A stretch of 64,000 nt of DNA from Caproicibacter fermentans (GTDB taxonomy: Bacteria > Bacillota > Clostridia > Oscillospirales > Acutalibacteraceae). The translations under genes were made by a program, and so were the position numbers. The stretch is from NCBI RefSeq assembly GCF_009746625.1, contig NZ_VWXL01000046.1:1-64000 (forward strand), given 5' to 3'. Positions 33,258 to 41,685 of the stretch are shown here, one piece after another. Each line of letters opens with the position of its first letter. Position 1 is the first letter of the stretch. The notes beneath the pieces were generated by a model. The model saw nothing but the letters and a program-made list of their open reading frames with translations. It searched no databases and was not told the origin of the DNA.

Positions 33258-34007
33258 TTAAGATGTTTCTTTTTCGGTATGATCCGAAAGGGAGCACAAA
33301 AACCTTCGATCCTCATCCGTCAGGTCCGCGTCCGCGAGAAGCTCCGGGCGCTTTTTCGCCGTCCGCCCCAGCGACTGCTCCCTGCGCCAGCGGCGCACAA
33401 GGCCGTGGTTCCCGCTGAGCAAAACCTCCGGCACCTGCCGCCCGCGCCAGTTTGCCGGACGGGTATACTGGGGATACTCCAGCAGGGAGTGAAAATGGCT
33501 TTCTTCCTGAAAGCATTCCGCGTCAGACAAAACACCGGGAATCATGCGGCAGACGGCGTCCGCCAAAATCAGCGCGGGCAGTTCCCCGCCCGTTACGACG
33601 TAATCCCCCGCTGAAATCTCCTCATCCGCATAAGCTTCCAGAACGCGCTCGTCCACGCCTTCGTAATGCCCGCAGAGAAGCACCAGCCCGTCCAGCTCCG
33701 AAAGCTCCGCTACCCGCCGCTGCGTCAGGGGTTTCCCCTGCGGTGAAAGATAAACGGTGTGCGGCTTCTTTCCCAGATGCGCAATCAGGTCGTCCATGCA
33801 CAGCGCGATCGGCTCCGCTTTTAAAAGCATTCCCATTCCCCCGCCGAACGGGGAATCGTCGACCGTGCTGTGCTTGTCCAGCGCATAATTCCTGATCTGA
33901 TGGCAGCAGACCTGCACCGCGCCCTTTTTGCGGGCCCGGCCGATGATGCTCTCCGCCATGACGGTTTCGCACATTTCCGGGAAAAGCGTCAGCAGGTCAA
34001 TCCTCAT
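33258..34007 (-). CDS. trmD: tRNA (guanine(37)-N1)-methyltransferase
   Basis: TrmD methylates G37 in tRNAs with GNN-type codons, preventing frameshifts. The 249-residue SPOUT enzyme has MRIDLLTLFPEMCETVMAES, the knotted SAM site (VLLCGHYEGVDERVLE, then EISAGDYVVTGGELPAL) and the DSPFGGGMGMLL segment. The ATG at 34007 overlaps the rimM stop by 11 bases; an in-frame TTG lies two codons upstream. rplS, which normally follows trmD, is absent here. Confidence 0.96.
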   Translation of the reverse strand: MRIDLLTLFPEMCETVMAESIIGRARKKGAVQVCCHQIRNYALDKHSTVDDSPFGGGMGMLLKAEPIALCMDDLIAHLGKKPHTVYLSPQGKPLTQRRVAELSELDGLVLLCGHYEGVDERVLEAYADEEISAGDYVVTGGELPALILADAVCRMIPGVLSDAECFQEESHFHSLLEYPQYTRPANWRGRQVPEVLLSGNHGLVRRWRREQSLGRTAKKRPELLADADLTDEDRRFLCSLSDHTEKETS

Positions 34008-34512
34008 CGTCAAAAATCCCCCTGATCGGGCGGATCATCATTTTCCCCTTCTCCAGGTCGATCCCCAGAATGAACTCCGGAACCGCCGGAATCAGGTAAT
34101 TTTTATGGTCCTGCGCAGTGATCTGATAAACGTCGTTGGCACCGGTGCGAAGCACTCGGGTCAAAGTCCCGTAATACAGAAACGTATCCGCGTCGTAAAC
34201 ATCCAGTCCGACCAGATCCTGCATAAAATAGCGGCCGTCCGGAAGCGTGACGTCGCTTCTGTCAAGATACAGGACTTTGTTGCGGTATGTGTCCGCTTTT
34301 TCGACCGAGTCCACTCCCTCCAGCACCATCAGCAGGAGCTCCTTATGCACGCGGGAGGAAAGCACGTGCACGGGAACATTCCCTGCTTCCAGATAAAGAG
34401 TGGAAAAGCGCGTCAGAAATTCGGCGGAGTCGCACCATGGCTGAACACGGAGTTCACCCTTAATGCCGTGCGTACCCACAATTTTTCCAGCTTCCAGATA
34501 TTTCTTCTGCAT
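33997..34512 (-). CDS. rimM: 16S rRNA processing protein RimM
   Basis: RimM assists 30S head assembly and binds S19. The 171-residue product has LEAGKIVGTHGIKGELRVQPW at the N-terminus and the PRC-barrel part DLVGLDVYDADTFLYYGTL with PAVPEFILGIDLEKGKMMI. It is coupled to trmD by overlap. The folate transporter gene intervenes between it and khpA, which is unusual. Confidence 0.95.
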   Translation of the reverse strand: MQKKYLEAGKIVGTHGIKGELRVQPWCDSAEFLTRFSTLYLEAGNVPVHVLSSRVHKELLLMVLEGVDSVEKADTYRNKVLYLDRSDVTLPDGRYFMQDLVGLDVYDADTFLYYGTLTRVLRTGANDVYQITAQDHKNYLIPAVPEFILGIDLEKGKMMIRPIRGIFDDED

Positions 34513-34534
34513 AACTCCTCCAAAAAATAAAGAT

Positions 34535-35080
34535 TCATTTTTTCATATGAAACAACGGTTCCTTTTCCATGACTTTCAGAAGTCCGAACAGCAGCAAAAA
34601 GTCGATCGGCAGCAGAATCAGATTGGTGAAGATACGTGCCGAGAGGACGGCAAAAAATGCTTTTGAGTAGAGAACGGAAAGCCACAGGGGATTCAGGCAA
34701 AGGCTGACGAGCACCGTTACGACGGTTTTGGCAAGAACAGACCTGAGCAGAGTAACCGGCTTTTTGTAAAGGAACCAGCCGTAGACGGCTCCCGACAAAA
34801 AAGCGTTCAGCGTAAAGCCGGGAAAATAGGGGCCCGTCGGATTGATAAAATAAGAAATGATATCGCCAAGAGCGCCGACCGTTCCGCCGGCCACCGGGCC
34901 GAACAGCATGCCGGCGGCCGCGACCGAAAGAAATGAGAACCCGATCTTCAGAATCGGAGACAGGTTGAGAGTGAACATCCCGAGGATGACATCGAGAGCA
35001 AGCAGCATGCCGCATGCGGCAAGGGACATGACACCGCTGCGTCCGTTGGATAGTTTGACGGAGTTAAAAAAAAATTTCAT
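34535..35080 (-). CDS. folT: Folate-specific ECF transporter S component
   Basis: The 181-residue membrane protein has about six hydrophobic helices and the S-component pattern (LALDVILGMFTLNLSPILKIGFSFL; MLFGPVAGGTVGALGDIISYFINPTGPYFPGFTLNA). The segment NPTGPYFPGFT is characteristic of folate/pantothenate-like S components. It captures folate outside the cell and works with a shared ECF energising module (EcfA/A'/T), not present here. The ATG at 35080 has AAAAGGAGG upstream. Control by the THF riboswitch at 35139-35233 strongly supports folate as substrate. Confidence 0.92.
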   Translation of the reverse strand: MKFFFNSVKLSNGRSGVMSLAACGMLLALDVILGMFTLNLSPILKIGFSFLSVAAAGMLFGPVAGGTVGALGDIISYFINPTGPYFPGFTLNAFLSGAVYGWFLYKKPVTLLRSVLAKTVVTVLVSLCLNPLWLSVLYSKAFFAVLSARIFTNLILLPIDFLLLFGLLKVMEKEPLFHMKK

Positions 35081-35088
35081 AGAAAAGA

Positions 35089-35141
35089 CCTCCTTTTGTA
35101 TTCATGCTACATAAAGGAGGTTTCCCCCAAACTATGTAGCA
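35089..35141 (-). promoter_or_regulatory. Expression platform of the folT riboswitch (anti-Shine-Dalgarno switch)
   Basis: The mRNA has a hairpin with arms TGCTACATA and TATGTAGCA (35133-35141 and 35105-35113) and an inner GGGGG/CCTCC stem. The CCTCC is also complementary to the ribosome binding site AAAAGGAGG (35089-35097). The 5' arm overlaps the last bases of aptamer stem P1. So THF binding would free CCTCC to mask the ribosome binding site, while the ligand-free form hides CCTCC and permits translation. Confidence 0.6.
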
Positions 35142-35233
35142 GCGGGATGCGAACTCTGCACCGCAAGTTTCCTTTTCGTCCGTCCGGCAACTCCCTGTCC
35201 AGGCGGCACTTAACGCGCAAAATTCTACTCTGC
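35139..35233 (-). promoter_or_regulatory. THF riboswitch (folT type)
   Basis: The transcript contains the conserved blocks of the tetrahydrofolate riboswitch in order: GAGTAG near the 5' end, GCGCGTTAAGTGCC, GGGAGTTGCCGG, GACGAAAAGG, TTGCGGTGCA, and TCGCATCCCGCT at the 3' end. P1 is closed by GCAG (35230-35233) and CTGC (35139-35142). It sits directly upstream of the folate transporter gene. Confidence 0.93.
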
Positions 35234-35300
35234 ATTCTAAATCTTATCAGGCCCGCGCAAAACGTCCGGGCCTGAAGGAACGGAAACCCGAAGAACCGAA

Positions 35301-35534
35301 TCAGTCGATCTCCACGGCGACCTTGCTGCCGTCTCGGGTCGCGGCAGCCCTCATCACGACGCGGATCGCCTTTGCAATCCGGCCCTGCCTGCCAATCACC
35401 CGGCCCATGTCGTTTTCTGCGACATGAAGATGATATACGACCGTTCCGTCCTCAGACGGTTCGTCAGCGTCCACGCGGACGAGTTCCGGGGCCTCGACAA
35501 GGCCCTGAGCAATGGATAACAGCAGTTCCCTCAT
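35301..35534 (-). CDS. khpA: KH-domain RNA-binding protein KhpA (YlqC)
   Basis: This 77-residue single KH-domain protein has the core NDMGRVIGRQGRIAKAIRVVM with the GxxG loop (GRQG) that grips RNA. KhpA pairs with KhpB/Jag in Firmicutes and affects cell-wall and division gene expression. It follows rpsP as usual. GGGAGGTG precedes the ATG. Confidence 0.94.
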   Translation of the reverse strand: MRELLLSIAQGLVEAPELVRVDADEPSEDGTVVYHLHVAENDMGRVIGRQGRIAKAIRVVMRAAATRDGSKVAVEID

Positions 35535-35555
35535 GACAAGGCACCTCCCTGTTTC

Positions 35556-35798
35556 TTAAAGCACACCGTGCTTTTTGAACAGAACCTTAACGGTATCGGT
35601 GGGCTGAGCACCGTTAGCGATCCAGGCCTTGGCTTTTTCAGCGTCAACCTTTACAACGGACGGCTCCTCGAGCGGATTGTAATATCCGATCTCCTCGATA
35701 AAACGTCCGTCGCGCGGAAAACGGGAATCCGCCACAACAATGCGGTAGAATGGAGCCTTCTTGGCGCCCATTCTGCGAAGTCTGATTTTTACTGACAT
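35556..35798 (-). CDS. rpsP: 30S ribosomal protein S16
   Basis: The 80-residue protein has the S16 signature [20 protein letters not shown] and [13 protein letters not shown]. The ATG at 35798 has GGAGGTG nine bases upstream; the longer frame is not needed. It lies between ffh and khpA. Confidence 0.97.
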   Translation of the reverse strand: MSVKIRLRRMGAKKAPFYRIVVADSRFPRDGRFIEEIGYYNPLEEPSVVKVDAEKAKAWIANGAQPTDTVKVLFKKHGVL

Positions 35799-35860
35799 TT
35801 GTTTCACCTCCACGAACCTTGCATCTATCTTCACCGGCCCGAAAGCCGGGTGAATTCAAA

Positions 35861-37189
35861 TTAAAACGGCAGTCCCATCCCGGCAAAGCGCCGGCGCATG
35901 CCTTTTTTCTTAAACTGCTTCATCAGCTTGCGGGTCTGCTCGAACTGCTTTAAAAGCCGGTTGACGTCTTCCACCTTCATGCCGCTCCCCGCGGCGATCC
36001 GCCTTTTGCGCGACGGGTTCATCAGCTCCGGCTTCTCGCGTTCCTGCGGCGTCATGGAAAGAAGGATCGCCTCCGTCCGGTCAATCTGCCGGTCGTCGAT
36101 CTGCACATCCTTGAGCTGCTGGCCCATTCCCGGCATTTTGTTCAGAACATCCTGAATCGGCCCCATCTTCTTCATCTGGCGAATCTGGTCGAGCAGGTCA
36201 TTCAGATCCATCCGGTTCTGCATCATCTTTTCCGCGGCTTTTTGGGCGGCCTTCTGGTCCAGATTCTTCTGGGCGTCCTCAATGAGAGTAAGCACGTCGC
36301 CCATTCCCAGAATGCGGGACGCCATGCGGTCCGGATGGAACACCTCAAGGTCCGAGAGCTTTTCACCGATGCCGGCGAATTTGATCGGCCTGCCGGTCAC
36401 GGCGCGCACCGACAGCGCTGCGCCGCCCCTCGCGTCTCCGTCTAGCTTGGTCAGGACCACGCCCGTGATATCGAGAAGCTCATGGAACGATTTCGCCACG
36501 TTGACCGCTTCCTGACCGGTCATGGCATCCACAACCAACAGGATATCGGTGGGAGGAACCGCTTCCTTGATTCGGCGAAGCTCGTCCATCAGAGCCTCGT
36601 CAATCTGCAGACGTCCGGCGGTGTCGATCAGAACAAAGTCGTTGCCGTAGTCCTTTGCGTGCTTCACGGCCTCCCGGCTGATTTTCACCGGGTCGCCGGC
36701 CCCCTGTTCGAACACGGGCACGCCCGCCTGGCTTCCCAGAACCTGCAGCTGCTGAATCGCGGCAGGGCGGTAAACGTCGCACGCGACCAGAAGCGGACGA
36801 TGGCCCTGATTTTTCAGCATCAGCGCCAGCTTCGCGGCGTGGGTCGTCTTACCGGAACCCTGCAGCCCGCAGAAAAGCACGACCGCTGGGGGGGACGACG
36901 GGCTGTTCAGCCGGGTTTCCCCTCCGCCCATCAAAGCCGTTAGCTCTTCGTTGACAATCTTAATGACCATCTGCGCCGGAGTCAGGCTTTCCATGACCTC
37001 GTTTCCTACGGCGCGCTCGCTCACCTTTGCGACAAAGTCCTTTGCAACCTTGTAGTTGACGTCCGCCTCCAGAAGAGCAAGACGGACCTCCCGCATGGCC
37101 TCTTTCACATCCGACTCATTGAGCTTGCCCTTGGAGCGCAGGCGCTTGAACGCCGCCGAAAGTTTTTCCGATAGATTTTCAAACGCCAA
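35861..37189 (-). CDS. ffh: Signal recognition particle protein Ffh
   Basis: Ffh binds 4.5S/6S-type SRP RNA and signal peptides and delivers ribosomes to FtsY. The 442-residue protein has the N domain, the GTPase G domain (GLQGSGKTTHAAKLALML, DTAGRLQIDEALM, TKLDGDARGG) and the Met-rich M domain (MMQNRMDLNDLLDQIRQMKK; KMPGMGQQL) ending with RRRFAGMGLPF. It starts with TTG, with AGGAGG upstream. It follows ylxM by 11 bases. SRP RNA and ftsY are not in this window. Confidence 0.97.
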   Translation of the reverse strand: MAFENLSEKLSAAFKRLRSKGKLNESDVKEAMREVRLALLEADVNYKVAKDFVAKVSERAVGNEVMESLTPAQMVIKIVNEELTALMGGGETRLNSPSSPPAVVLFCGLQGSGKTTHAAKLALMLKNQGHRPLLVACDVYRPAAIQQLQVLGSQAGVPVFEQGAGDPVKISREAVKHAKDYGNDFVLIDTAGRLQIDEALMDELRRIKEAVPPTDILLVVDAMTGQEAVNVAKSFHELLDITGVVLTKLDGDARGGAALSVRAVTGRPIKFAGIGEKLSDLEVFHPDRMASRILGMGDVLTLIEDAQKNLDQKAAQKAAEKMMQNRMDLNDLLDQIRQMKKMGPIQDVLNKMPGMGQQLKDVQIDDRQIDRTEAILLSMTPQEREKPELMNPSRKRRIAAGSGMKVEDVNRLLKQFEQTRKLMKQFKKKGMRRRFAGMGLPF

Positions 37190-37200
37190 AACGGTTCCTC

Positions 37201-37563
37201 CTATTCGCAGAGCCTGCGGGTAATTTCCAAAATCTGCTTCGCGCTTTCATCAATTTCCCGCGCGTAAATATAGTGTTCGTTATATTCCCGGATGCGGCCC
37301 GCCGCCTCGTCGATTTTCTGAAGACCGTCCATCATTTCGCGGAATCTGCGGACAAGGCCGAGCTTTTGCTCCATTTCAAGGAGCAGCCCTTCGGAGCGCT
37401 TGACAAAGTCGCGCACACCTTGACGGGTGATGCCTTCGTTTTCCGCGATTTCGGAAAGGGACAGATCGTCGTCGTAATAATACTCGACGATCCGCCTCTG
37501 TTTCTCGGTCAGCATTGAACCGTAAAAATCGAGCAGAAGCGAAATATTCAAATCCTTCGCCAT
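37201..37563 (-). CDS. ylxM: YlxM-family (UPF0122) DNA-binding helix-turn-helix protein
   Basis: The 120-residue protein has a sigma-70 region 4-like helix-turn-helix: LTEKQRRIVEYYYDDDLSLSEIAENEGITRQGVRDFVKRSE. YlxM regularly lies ahead of ffh and is thought to regulate or assist the SRP genes. It is the first gene of ylxM-ffh-rpsP-khpA, with GGAGGCGG before the ATG and a perfect SigA promoter. Confidence 0.93.
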   Translation of the reverse strand: MAKDLNISLLLDFYGSMLTEKQRRIVEYYYDDDLSLSEIAENEGITRQGVRDFVKRSEGLLLEMEQKLGLVRRFREMMDGLQKIDEAAGRIREYNEHYIYAREIDESAKQILEITRRLCE

Positions 37564-37582
37564 CTGACCGCCTCCGTTACGG

Positions 37583-37604
37583 TGTAAAGTTATTTCTCTT
37601 TACA
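37583..37604 (-). repeat. Inverted repeat in the ylxM leader
   Basis: TGTAAAG and CTTTACA (37583-37589 and 37598-37604) are a perfect 7-bp dyad with an 8-bp spacer, between the -10 box and the ribosome binding site of ylxM. It could be an operator (for example for YlxM itself) or a short mRNA hairpin. Confidence 0.45.
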
Positions 37605-37611
37605 GGCAATG

Positions 37612-37640
37612 ATTATACTATAAAACCAAGGGGCTGTCAA
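37612..37640 (-). promoter_or_regulatory. Consensus SigA promoter of the ylxM-ffh operon
   Basis: On the minus strand TTGACA (37635-37640), a 17-bp spacer and TATAAT (37612-37617): a perfect consensus. Confidence 0.9.
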
Positions 37641-37648
37641 GGGATATT

Positions 37649-38308
37649 TCACCCGGTGAGCCCCAGCTGGATTCTGAATTGAAGAACAAAAAGCTGATTC
37701 AGCAGTTTCATCTGGGTCATCCTGAGCTGCGCGGACGCGCCGGAGTAATCCACGCGAAACAAGGAGGCCGTATTGCAGGCCAGCGTGTTGTCCTTGCGGG
37801 CAAGAAGGGACGGCAGTCCTTTCTCCAGATAGTCCATGGCAAAGCCGACAGGAACAGGCAGCCGCCCAACGCGCACCGAGTTGACGGCAAACTTCATTTG
37901 CTCCGACGCCTGATCGAACGAAGGGGACACGTTCATCAGAACGCCGAACGTTTTGCCGCCGTAGCGCACGGGGGCATAGACATCCGCCGTGCCGTCCTCT
38001 CCCGCCGTGACGGAAACAGCCGTAAATTCCGAGCCGCTTGGTGCGTTTTTATCCTTTTGGATCAGAAAATTCAGCCAGCCGCTCACTTCCTCAGGCGTCA
38101 GGCTGACCTCTTTGCCTGCAACGGAGGCCGAAATCACCTTGGAAACCGCCGCGTCCGACGGCTGCGGCATAGAAGTTCCCGCGTTCGGATCGTTCAAAAT
38201 CATCCAGCTGAGAATGCACAAGGCTCCCAACAGTACGACAAGAACCGAGAGAACCCCCGTCAGGACTCTGCTCCCCGTGCTTTTTCCCCGCATGTGTTTT
38301 GGCTGCAT
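37649..38308 (-). CDS. Membrane-anchored protein resembling DUF2140/YpmS
   Basis: The 219-residue product has a short basic cytoplasmic start, one membrane helix (about VLTGVLSVLVVLLGALCILSWMIL) and a 180-residue extracytoplasmic domain with features of YpmS-like proteins: EVSGWLNFLIQKDK, DVYAPVRYGGKTFGVLMNVSPSFD, FAVNSVRVGRLPVPVGFAMDYL. Function is unknown. The ATG at 38308 follows GGGAGGG at six bases; the longer frame puts that site inside the gene. It lies downstream of mutS2 and may be cotranscribed. Confidence 0.6.
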   Translation of the reverse strand: MQPKHMRGKSTGSRVLTGVLSVLVVLLGALCILSWMILNDPNAGTSMPQPSDAAVSKVISASVAGKEVSLTPEEVSGWLNFLIQKDKNAPSGSEFTAVSVTAGEDGTADVYAPVRYGGKTFGVLMNVSPSFDQASEQMKFAVNSVRVGRLPVPVGFAMDYLEKGLPSLLARKDNTLACNTASLFRVDYSGASAQLRMTQMKLLNQLFVLQFRIQLGLTG

Positions 38309-38381
38309 GGTTTTCCCTCCCATCATAATAACATTCAAATGGGCCGCTGCGGTTTAACGTCTGCGCTTTTTCTGTTCTGCG

Positions 38382-40760
38382 TTATTTGAGTTCCACAATC
38401 GTTACGCCGGACTCACCCTCTCCGAACGTGCCGAGGCGGTAGCTTCTGACGCTCGGATGATTCTTCAGGTGCTGCTGCACGGCGGCTCTCAGCGTGCCGG
38501 TGCCCTTGCCGTGAATCACGGTCAGCTGGTCGACCCCGCTGAGCAGCGCGGAATCAAGGAAGCGGTCCAGATTCATGACCGCCTCGTCCGCGGCCTGCCC
38601 TCTCAGGTCGCATTCCGTCGTCACCTTCGCCGTCGCGCGGGACGTCACGTTCCGGGTCACCCTGCCAACCGGCGCGCGCTGCGGTTTTTCCCGCAGAAGC
38701 CGGAGGTTCGAGACCGGAACGCGCGTCTGGAGAATACCGGCCTGAATCAGCGCCTCGCCGGAATCCCCTTCAGGCGGACGGATCACCGTGCCCTTTTTAT
38801 CGAGATCAAAAATCAGCACGGCATCGCCCGCTTTGAGCGGACGCGGAAGGACATAGTCCCCGTTTCCCTTTTCGCGGACCGGGTCGGCTCCGTTTTCCAG
38901 TTCCCTCATGCCGGCGTTCATCCTCGCCTTTTGTTCCGCGGTCAGCGCTTTGTTCCGCTGCTTTTTCACTTCTTCCAGCTCGTTCAGAATAGAGTCGGCC
39001 TGCGCGCGGGTCCTTGCGACCAGCTGGGCCGCTTTTTCCCGCGCTTTCTCCAATTCGCCGTCCGCTTCCTTTTGGACCTGTTCCAGCTTTTCCTCCGCCT
39101 GACGGCGCATTTCTTCCGCCCGAAACCGGGCTTGCCGCGCTTCTTCGCGCTCACCCTCCAGCTTCTGGCGGCTGGATTCCAGAGTCTGCACCACATCCTC
39201 AAATCTTGTGTTTTCCTGAGAAACAAGGTCTTTCGCCCGTTCGACAACCGGATTCTCCAGTCCAAGGCGAAGCGAAATGGCAAACGCGTTGGAACGCCCC
39301 GGCACGCCGATCAGCAGGCGGTAGGTGGGCCGAAGGGTCTCGACATTGAATTCACAGGAGGCGTTTTCCACTCCCTGTGTTTGCAGGGCATAGGCTTTCA
39401 ACTCCGCGTAGTGCGTGGTCGCCGCGATTCTGGCGCCCTTCGCGCGAAGGGCTTCCAAAATTGCCTCCGCGAGCGCCGCGCCCTCCACGGGATCCGTCCC
39501 CGCGCCGAGCTCGTCCAGAAGAATCAGGCTGCCCGGCCCCGCCTGCTTCATGATCTGTATGATATTTGTCATATGCGCGGAAAAGGTTGACAGAGACTGC
39601 TCAATGCTCTGTTCGTCGCCGATGTCTGCAAGGACCTGCTGAAAAACGGAAATCTCGCTCTCTTCCGCCGTGGGAATCATCAGTCCGCACATGGCCATCA
39701 GGGTAAGCAGGCCGACCGTTTTCAGCGAAACCGTCTTGCCGCCCGTGTTCGGCCCGGTAATCACAAGGGTGTCGAACCGTGTGCCCAGTTCAATATCCGT
39801 CGGTACCACGGCCTTGGGGTCGATCAACGGATGGCGGGCCTTTTTCAGCACGATCCGCCCCCGGTCGTTCACCTTCGGCATCGTTGCCTTCATCCGGTAA
39901 GCGAGGTCCGCTTTGGCAAAGATTACATTGAGTTCCACCGCCGTGTGATACCCGCGGAGAATTGTGTCGGCGAATCCCCCGGCTTCCGCGGAAAGCTCCG
40001 AGAGAATCCGCTCGATCTCCTTTTTTTCCTCCGACTGAAGCACCCGCACCTGATTGTTTAATTCGACGGCGCTCAATGGTTCCACAAACAAAGTGGAGCC
40101 GCTGGCGGATGTGTCGTGTACAAGGCCGGGCACTTCATTGCGGTATTCGGCCCTGACCGGGACGACGAAACGCCCCCCGCGGATGGTGACGATCGGGTCC
40201 TGAAGATATTTCTGATAGGACGCGGACCGGATCATCCTGTCAAGAACCTCGCGCGCTTTGGAGGATGCGTTTCGGATTTTTCTGCGGATTGCGGAAAGCG
40301 CCTGCGAAGCGCCGTCCGCCATTTCCTCTTCCGATAAAATCGCCTGATTGATGCGGTTTTCCAAATACTGATTCGGCATGAGCATGGAGAACCGGTCATC
40401 CAGACAGCTTTTCACTCCTTCGCTTTTGCTTCGCCATTCCACAACGGCCCTCAGCGTGCGCAGAAGCCCGGAAACCCTCAGCAGCTCCGCCATGGTCAGC
40501 ATTCCTCCGGCCTGAGCCCTTCGCAGGGAATTCGTCACGTCGGTCAGCCCGCCGAACGGCGGGGCCCCAAAACGGGCCATCATCACATAAGCGTCGTCGG
40601 TTTCCTGCAAAAGCCTTCCGACTTCATCCGGGGATGTTGACGGCACCAGATTTTCCGCAATCCGCGCCGCGTCGTCGCACGCGGTTCTGGACGCAAGCAG
40701 CTTTAATATCTTATCCAGCTCCAGAGCCCGCGCGTGCTTTTGTATTCCTTCACTAGGCAT
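38382..40760 (-). CDS. mutS2: Endonuclease MutS2 with C-terminal Smr domain
   Basis: The 792-residue MutS2 lacks the mismatch-recognition domain. It has the ATPase core (LVITGPNTGGKTVSLKTVGLLTLM; SLILLDELGAGTDPVEGAALAEAIL), a long coiled coil (residues about 510-630) and a Smr nuclease domain at the end (TECDLRGQAADEAVMNLDRF; LTVIHGKGTGTLRAAVQQHL). In Firmicutes MutS2 splits or rescues collided ribosomes and affects recombination. GGGAGG precedes the ATG. It is the downstream part of the phoH-to-mutS2 run. Confidence 0.96.
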   Translation of the reverse strand: MPSEGIQKHARALELDKILKLLASRTACDDAARIAENLVPSTSPDEVGRLLQETDDAYVMMARFGAPPFGGLTDVTNSLRRAQAGGMLTMAELLRVSGLLRTLRAVVEWRSKSEGVKSCLDDRFSMLMPNQYLENRINQAILSEEEMADGASQALSAIRRKIRNASSKAREVLDRMIRSASYQKYLQDPIVTIRGGRFVVPVRAEYRNEVPGLVHDTSASGSTLFVEPLSAVELNNQVRVLQSEEKKEIERILSELSAEAGGFADTILRGYHTAVELNVIFAKADLAYRMKATMPKVNDRGRIVLKKARHPLIDPKAVVPTDIELGTRFDTLVITGPNTGGKTVSLKTVGLLTLMAMCGLMIPTAEESEISVFQQVLADIGDEQSIEQSLSTFSAHMTNIIQIMKQAGPGSLILLDELGAGTDPVEGAALAEAILEALRAKGARIAATTHYAELKAYALQTQGVENASCEFNVETLRPTYRLLIGVPGRSNAFAISLRLGLENPVVERAKDLVSQENTRFEDVVQTLESSRQKLEGEREEARQARFRAEEMRRQAEEKLEQVQKEADGELEKAREKAAQLVARTRAQADSILNELEEVKKQRNKALTAEQKARMNAGMRELENGADPVREKGNGDYVLPRPLKAGDAVLIFDLDKKGTVIRPPEGDSGEALIQAGILQTRVPVSNLRLLREKPQRAPVGRVTRNVTSRATAKVTTECDLRGQAADEAVMNLDRFLDSALLSGVDQLTVIHGKGTGTLRAAVQQHLKNHPSVRSYRLGTFGEGESGVTIVELK

Positions 40761-40788
40761 GTATTTGTTTTTCCTCCCTTACAGGCCG

Positions 40789-41157
40789 CTACTCAGAGAA
40801 CTCGTAACCATTTTCCCTAAGAGCCGCAACGGCTTGGTTCAGCTTTTCATCCTTCATCAGAATATAATCCGTGTCAAATGTCGACACCGCGAAAATACTG
40901 ATTTCATTTTTCGCCAGAATTCCGGAGATCCGCGCCAGAATCCCAATCAGGGAAAAATTGAGAGGGCCAAGCACTTTCACACAGGCCCAGCCGTCTTCCC
41001 GGCTGACGCAGTGCTCCGGCACGTTTCCCGTCGGGCAGACCAGTGAAATTTCATCCCTGGTTACTGTAACGGAGACGAAGTCTCCGGAAAGGAAAGCATC
41101 CTTTATGTTTTGAATCCTACAGACCGTAAATCCGCCTTTTATCAATTCCAGCTTCAT
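40789..41157 (-). CDS. ACT-domain protein
   Basis: The 122-residue product has an ACT-type fold pattern: CVKVLGPLNFSLIGILARISGILAKNEISIFAVSTFDTDYILMKDEKLNQAVAAL is typical of small stand-alone two-ACT proteins that bind amino acids. The N-terminal half (SVTVTRDEISLVCPTGNVP) forms the other ACT-like unit. Ligand and role are unknown. It overlaps the GNAT gene stop by four bases, so translation is coupled. Confidence 0.8.
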   Translation of the reverse strand: MKLELIKGGFTVCRIQNIKDAFLSGDFVSVTVTRDEISLVCPTGNVPEHCVSREDGWACVKVLGPLNFSLIGILARISGILAKNEISIFAVSTFDTDYILMKDEKLNQAVAALRENGYEFSE

Positions 41158-41681
41158 GTTTCACCATCCAGAAGTTTTTCGAAGCAGATAAAAGTTCCTT
41201 TGCAGAACGTCACATTCCCGGCCCTGCTATAACCCGCAGACTCATACAGTTTGACCGCCGCAGGATTTTTCGTAAAGGTATCGAGCCGTATGGTACGGTA
41301 CCCAAGCGAATAAGCCCGCCGCTCGGCGGCCTCCAGCGTCCGCTTTCCCAAGCCCTTTCCCTGCGCCTGCGCCCCGACGCAAAGCCGGTGGATTACCCCC
41401 GGCGGGTCCACTCTACCAATATGCCACTCGACCGCTTTATATTCGGGCGATTGCTCCGCGTTCAGCACAACTGCGGAAACCGGTTTCCCGTCCATTGTCA
41501 AAAGCAGCATTTCACCCCGCTCAACGTCTTGCAGCAAAATCTCTCTGTCCGGATAACGCTCGTCCCACTGGTCGATGCCTTCGTCGCGCATTTTCCGCGT
41601 CGCGCCTGCATAAAGCGATAAAATCCACGAAAAATCCGACTGCGCCGCCAAACGGATTTTCAGGTTCTCTTTCCGTTCCAT
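41154..41681 (-). CDS. GNAT-family N-acetyltransferase
   Basis: The 175-residue protein has the GNAT acetyl-CoA site VIHRLCVGAQAQGKGLGKRTL (Q/RxxGxG/A pattern), followed by GYRTIRLDTFTKNPAAVKLYESAGY. The substrate cannot be read. The ATG at 41681 has GGAGAGGG upstream; a longer frame overlaps recO without a site. It starts four bases after recO and overlaps the ACT gene. Confidence 0.88.
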   Translation of the reverse strand: MERKENLKIRLAAQSDFSWILSLYAGATRKMRDEGIDQWDERYPDREILLQDVERGEMLLLTMDGKPVSAVVLNAEQSPEYKAVEWHIGRVDPPGVIHRLCVGAQAQGKGLGKRTLEAAERRAYSLGYRTIRLDTFTKNPAAVKLYESAGYSRAGNVTFCKGTFICFEKLLDGET

Positions 41682-41685
41682 CTTT

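Noticed and set aside
38457-39590. 377-codon plus-strand ORF antisense to mutS2
   Set aside because: Shadow of the MutS2 frame; no start signal.
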